From Cyanobium sp. N.Huapi 1H5 (GTDB taxonomy: Bacteria; Cyanobacteriota; Cyanobacteriia; PCC-6307; Cyanobiaceae), in assembly GCF_024345535.1 (NCBI RefSeq), contig NZ_JAGQBH010000004.1, forward strand, positions 186,001 through 250,000: DNA of 64,000 nucleotides, read 5' to 3'. The notes below the pieces were generated by a model. It saw nothing but the letters and a program-made list of their open reading frames with translations, did no database searches and was not told the DNA's origin. Within the stretch, counting starts at the first letter, position 1; every line of letters starts with the position of its first letter. The position numbers and the translations under genes were made by a program. Shown here piece by piece: positions 61,496 to 64,000 of this stretch.

Positions 61496-61834
61496 CGAAA
61501 AAGTGGACAGGGGGATATGGATCTCGCACCGGGAGACTGCCGATCCCCCCGCGGGGAATCGCACACGGCAGTCGTTGTTGGACCTGATGGACCGACGTTG
61601 GACCTGGTGGACCGACCCCAGGAAGCGCGGGGCGGCTCGGTGCTGGCTCCGGCGAAGGCGAACAACAGGTTCGCCGGCTTCTGCCGGAGCTTTCACCCTA
61701 GCCGATGCCTTGGCGCCTCCACCGGAAAGCAGCACAACCAGGGCGAAAGGGGTGGTGACGCAGACAACAACCGGACCTAGAATTGGCACTACCCCTGTTC
61801 GCGCTTCATGGCAGGGGCGTGTCGTGCCCTTTTC
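61496..61834. other. Intergenic region upstream of second PilZ gene
   Basis: This is about 340 bp without a supported gene. GTGACG at 61755-61760 and TAGAAT at 61778-61783, 17 bp apart, could be the promoter of the PilZ gene. The rest has no visible repeats or hairpins. Confidence 0.35.
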
Positions 61835-62173
61835 ATGTCACAGGATCTGCATCCCGAAGGGAAGCGTGCCAGCCCACGGCACCATGTTCCGGTCGGCGTT
61901 TCGGTGAGTCTCACCCTGGCCACGAAGCAATCGGTGTTCGTCAATCTCCGCGATGTCAGCGAACAGGGGGCCTGCGTCCTGCGTCAGGGCAGCCTGGACG
62001 TTCAGGAGGACGACACCGTCATCTTCGAAGCCCGCAACTACGACGCCGGCTCAAAGGTGACCCTCCGCTCCAAGGTGCGCTGGGTGCGGAACACCGGCTT
62101 CAACACCTACGTGGGCCTGTCCTTCCTCAACGCCTCGCTCCCCCAGGAGGCCCTCACCAGGCTGGTCGCCTGA
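61835..62173 (+). CDS. PilZ-domain protein (second)
   Basis: This is 112 residues from ATG 61835; an upstream in-frame ATG at 61808 is possible. PilZ motifs are RASPRHH (RxxxR) and LRDVSEQGA (DxSxxG), followed by the paired strands RSKVRWVRNTGFNTYVGLSF. The core closely resembles the PilZ protein at 46332-46775 (for example DVSRTGACVVRRGSL versus DVSEQGACVLRQGSL), so they are paralogues. It probably binds c-di-GMP; its partner is unknown. Confidence 0.87.
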   Translation: MSQDLHPEGKRASPRHHVPVGVSVSLTLATKQSVFVNLRDVSEQGACVLRQGSLDVQEDDTVIFEARNYDAGSKVTLRSKVRWVRNTGFNTYVGLSFLNASLPQEALTRLVA

Positions 62174-62179
62174 GCTCGA

Positions 62180-62923
62180 TCAGCTCTCCGCGGCGGCAGG
62201 TCCAGCCTCCTGAGCCGGTAACGGGCCATCCGTGAGCGTCCGGCTGAGCTGGGCGCCCCGAAACTCAGCTCCATCGAGCCTGGCGCCCCGCAGGTCGGTC
62301 TGGCTCAGATCGGCACCGGTGAAGTTGGCCCCGCGCAGATCGGCGCCACGAAGATTGGCTCCGGCCAGATCGGCGCGGCTGAAATCCGCCTCGGCCAGAT
62401 CGGCACCATGGCAATCGGCGTTACGCAGCACCGTGCCGGAGAAGTTGGCACCGCGCCAACGGCTGAACGGGATCCTCAGACCTTCAAGATCCACGCCCCC
62501 CAGATCGAAGCCGTCCTGCCAGAGGCCATCGGCGGAGAGCATCTCCAGGGCCCGAAGGCGGCCCAGGCTGTTGGAGGCCCCGGCCTGACGCTGGGCCAGC
62601 AGCAGCTCGAACATCTCCTGGTGCTCCTTCTCCTTGCGCTGTCCGGCTTCGAGCAGATAGAAGATCGCCGCCGTGACGATGCTGAACGATTCGACGGTGC
62701 CGACGCTGATGATCTCCAGGAAATTGCTGGTCAGGCAATCGGCCTGACCGGCCTTGGCATGGCAGTTCTCGAAACGGTTGACCACGGCCAGCAACGCGAA
62801 GGACAGCGCGGCGGCCACCAGCACCCGGAAACCGAAGGAGCGGTCCAGCAGCCGGAAGAACGGCGATTCACGCCGCCGCTTCTGGCGTGCGTACCAGGTG
62901 GAGTCGGAGGAGGGCCTGCGCAT
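62180..62923 (-). CDS. Membrane-anchored pentapeptide-repeat protein
   Basis: This is a 247-residue protein. Two hydrophobic segments (about residues 32-48 and 70-92) precede a soluble stretch. C-terminal pentapeptide repeats of the A(D/N)LXX type follow, such as ADLAGANLRGADLRGANFTG and ADLSQTDLRGARLDGAEFRG. The right-handed beta-helix formed by these repeats mediates protein contacts. Cyanobacteria have many such proteins with mostly unknown function. Confidence 0.92.
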   Translation of the reverse strand: MRRPSSDSTWYARQKRRRESPFFRLLDRSFGFRVLVAAALSFALLAVVNRFENCHAKAGQADCLTSNFLEIISVGTVESFSIVTAAIFYLLEAGQRKEKEHQEMFELLLAQRQAGASNSLGRLRALEMLSADGLWQDGFDLGGVDLEGLRIPFSRWRGANFSGTVLRNADCHGADLAEADFSRADLAGANLRGADLRGANFTGADLSQTDLRGARLDGAEFRGAQLSRTLTDGPLPAQEAGPAAAES

Positions 62924-62928
62924 CGGGG

Positions 62929-63876
62929 TCAGTCCTGAGTCGAGGGAGAGGGGAAGATCCGGTCCCAGTCGCGCCGCAGGCTGACCAGGCTCCAGTCGTG
63001 GTGGCGGGCCAACTCCAGGCCCTGATCCAGGCGGCCGAAGGGGGAGGCGCGGTCGTAGGCCACCTCCCGCTCGCCGTCATCGTGGTGCAGCAGCAGACCC
63101 AGTCGCTGGCCGGGGCCGGCAGTGGTCCAGCGCAGCATGGCCAGGTCGCCGTCGGAGTTGCCGAAGGCCGCGATCGGGCGGCGGCCGATCGCCCGTGCGA
63201 TCCCCACCGGCTTGGCCTCGCCGTCGTTGATGGAATCCACCATGGCTTCGCGCCAGACAGTCGGCTGGCCGTTCTCCTCGCCGTAGCGGAGCTGCAGCGT
63301 CGAGCCGATCACCCGCTCCGGAGGGATGCCGTAGGTCTCCTCGGCGAACACCCGCACGAACTCGACACCGCCACCGGTCACGATCCAGCTGCGGAACTCC
63401 CTGGCCCGCAGGAGGGCCAGCAGTTCCAGCATCGGCTGGTAGACGAGCCCGGTGTAGGGCACCCCCAGCCCGGGATGGCGGGCTTCCCGCAGCCAGGTGC
63501 GGGCCAGGTCGGTGAAGGCCGCGTCGGTCATGCCGGCATGGGTGATTGCCGCCAGCTCCAGCAGCCCCTCCAGGCCGTGGCCCAACAGGGCCTCGATGTC
63601 GTCGGCCAGGGCCGCCGCCACCAGGGGATGGCCTGCCAGCTCGGCCCGCTCCGCCACCAGGCTCCGGACCCGCTGGAGGGCGAAGGCCAGCTGCACGTAC
63701 ATCGGCTGCTCCGACCAGAGCGTGCCGTCGTTGTCGAACACCGCGATCCGCTCCTGGGGCGCCACCCAGCCGGGGGCCCCGGGGGTGCTGACCGCCGCAA
63801 CGAACGCGAGCAGGCGCCGTTTGACGCTGCCCTCCCGCCAGGAGGGCAGGGGATCGGTGCCAGCGTCAGCGGTCAT
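62929..63876 (-). CDS. HAD-superfamily hydrolase
   Basis: This is a 315-residue protein. Motif I is AVFDNDGTLW, motif II is WIVTGGGVEFV, and motif III/IV is AAFGNSDGDLAML with the acidic metal ligands. A long helical cap precedes motif II. The layout resembles phosphoserine-phosphatase-like HAD proteins, which hydrolyse small phosphate monoesters. Two start codons are possible; ATG 63876 is the first and gives a normal length. It is on the same strand as the pentapeptide gene, 5 bp upstream. Confidence 0.9.
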   Translation of the reverse strand: MTADAGTDPLPSWREGSVKRRLLAFVAAVSTPGAPGWVAPQERIAVFDNDGTLWSEQPMYVQLAFALQRVRSLVAERAELAGHPLVAAALADDIEALLGHGLEGLLELAAITHAGMTDAAFTDLARTWLREARHPGLGVPYTGLVYQPMLELLALLRAREFRSWIVTGGGVEFVRVFAEETYGIPPERVIGSTLQLRYGEENGQPTVWREAMVDSINDGEAKPVGIARAIGRRPIAAFGNSDGDLAMLRWTTAGPGQRLGLLLHHDDGEREVAYDRASPFGRLDQGLELARHHDWSLVSLRRDWDRIFPSPSTQD

Positions 63877-64000
63877 GGGGCGAAGGCTGGGGCTGGAGGG
63901 GAACCGCCGACAGCGGTGTGCCGCCGGCCCACGCTGGCACGGCGAGGCGAACCACAGCCAGCCCCAGCCAGGCCCAGCCGGACCGGGCCGCCATGAACCG
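63866..64000 (-). CDS. Partial gene or short secreted peptide at the right edge
   Basis: A minus-strand frame enters from the right edge and stops at 63866, 11 bp inside the HAD gene. Its visible residues (after ATG 63994) read as a signal-like segment (LGLAVVRLAVPAWAGG) followed by Pro/Gln. It may be the end of a longer upstream gene, or a false frame. Nothing more can be said from the window. Confidence 0.3.
   Translation of the reverse strand, partial: RFMAARSGWAWLGLAVVRLAVPAWAGGTPLSAVPLQPQPSPHDR

Overview
The window reads as a chromosome segment of a very GC-rich picocyanobacterium, most like a Cyanobium or freshwater Synechococcus. The evidence is chlorophyll synthase ChlG next to a PetP-like b6f subunit, a separate glycyl-tRNA synthetase alpha subunit, MenG-type quinone methyltransferase, GCGATCGC (HIP1) sites and short intergenic gaps. 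No rRNA operon, CRISPR array, IS element or prophage was seen. One tRNA gene (Arg, TCT) is present.

Layout. 1-6.0 kb: a sulfatase cluster. An arylsulfatase with a Cys-type active site sits beside its formylglycine-generating enzyme, two small membrane proteins (DUF1622, DUF202) and a BASS-like transporter cut by the window edge. A divergent AraC-type regulator and an outer-membrane barrel protein flank it. 6.0-16.4 kb: housekeeping genes (glyQ, menG, hisF, petP-like, chlG, a class A PBP, rsmB, an alkyltransferase-like protein, trmH, a DppC-type permease). 16.7-19.6 kb: two tandem OmpR-type response regulators and a convergent sensor kinase, which is divergent from a major pilin gene (pilA, 19.9 kb). 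20.3-27.3 kb: a block of visibly lower GC with two TPR/SPINDLY-type glycosyltransferases, an FkbM methyltransferase and a second methyltransferase.

27.4-46.8 kb is the most unusual part. Three operons share the order PilX-like, PilV-like, FimT/GspH-like, PilW-like. One (27.4-30.8 kb, minus) is interrupted by an AAA_14/DUF4143 ATPase flanked by duplicated operon fragments. The other two (34.8-38.2 kb plus, 41.7-46.2 kb minus) face each other across a lipoprotein gene, serS and a protein-lysine-methyltransferase-like gene. A PilZ protein lies upstream of the third operon. lepA, a NifU-domain scaffold and a MazE/PIN module lie between operons. Together these genes suggest a type IV pilus with alternative minor-pilin/tip sets and dedicated glycosylation and methylation enzymes.

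46.8-64 kb: rseP, nth, rpsN, pnp, cysQ-like, rsmI, an HTH protein, tRNA-Arg, two more PIN-type toxin-antitoxin pairs, an arsR / GAPDH / arsJ arsenate-resistance locus with a clear ArsR-type operator, a histone-deacetylase-family hydrolase, a second PilZ protein, a pentapeptide-repeat membrane protein and a HAD hydrolase.
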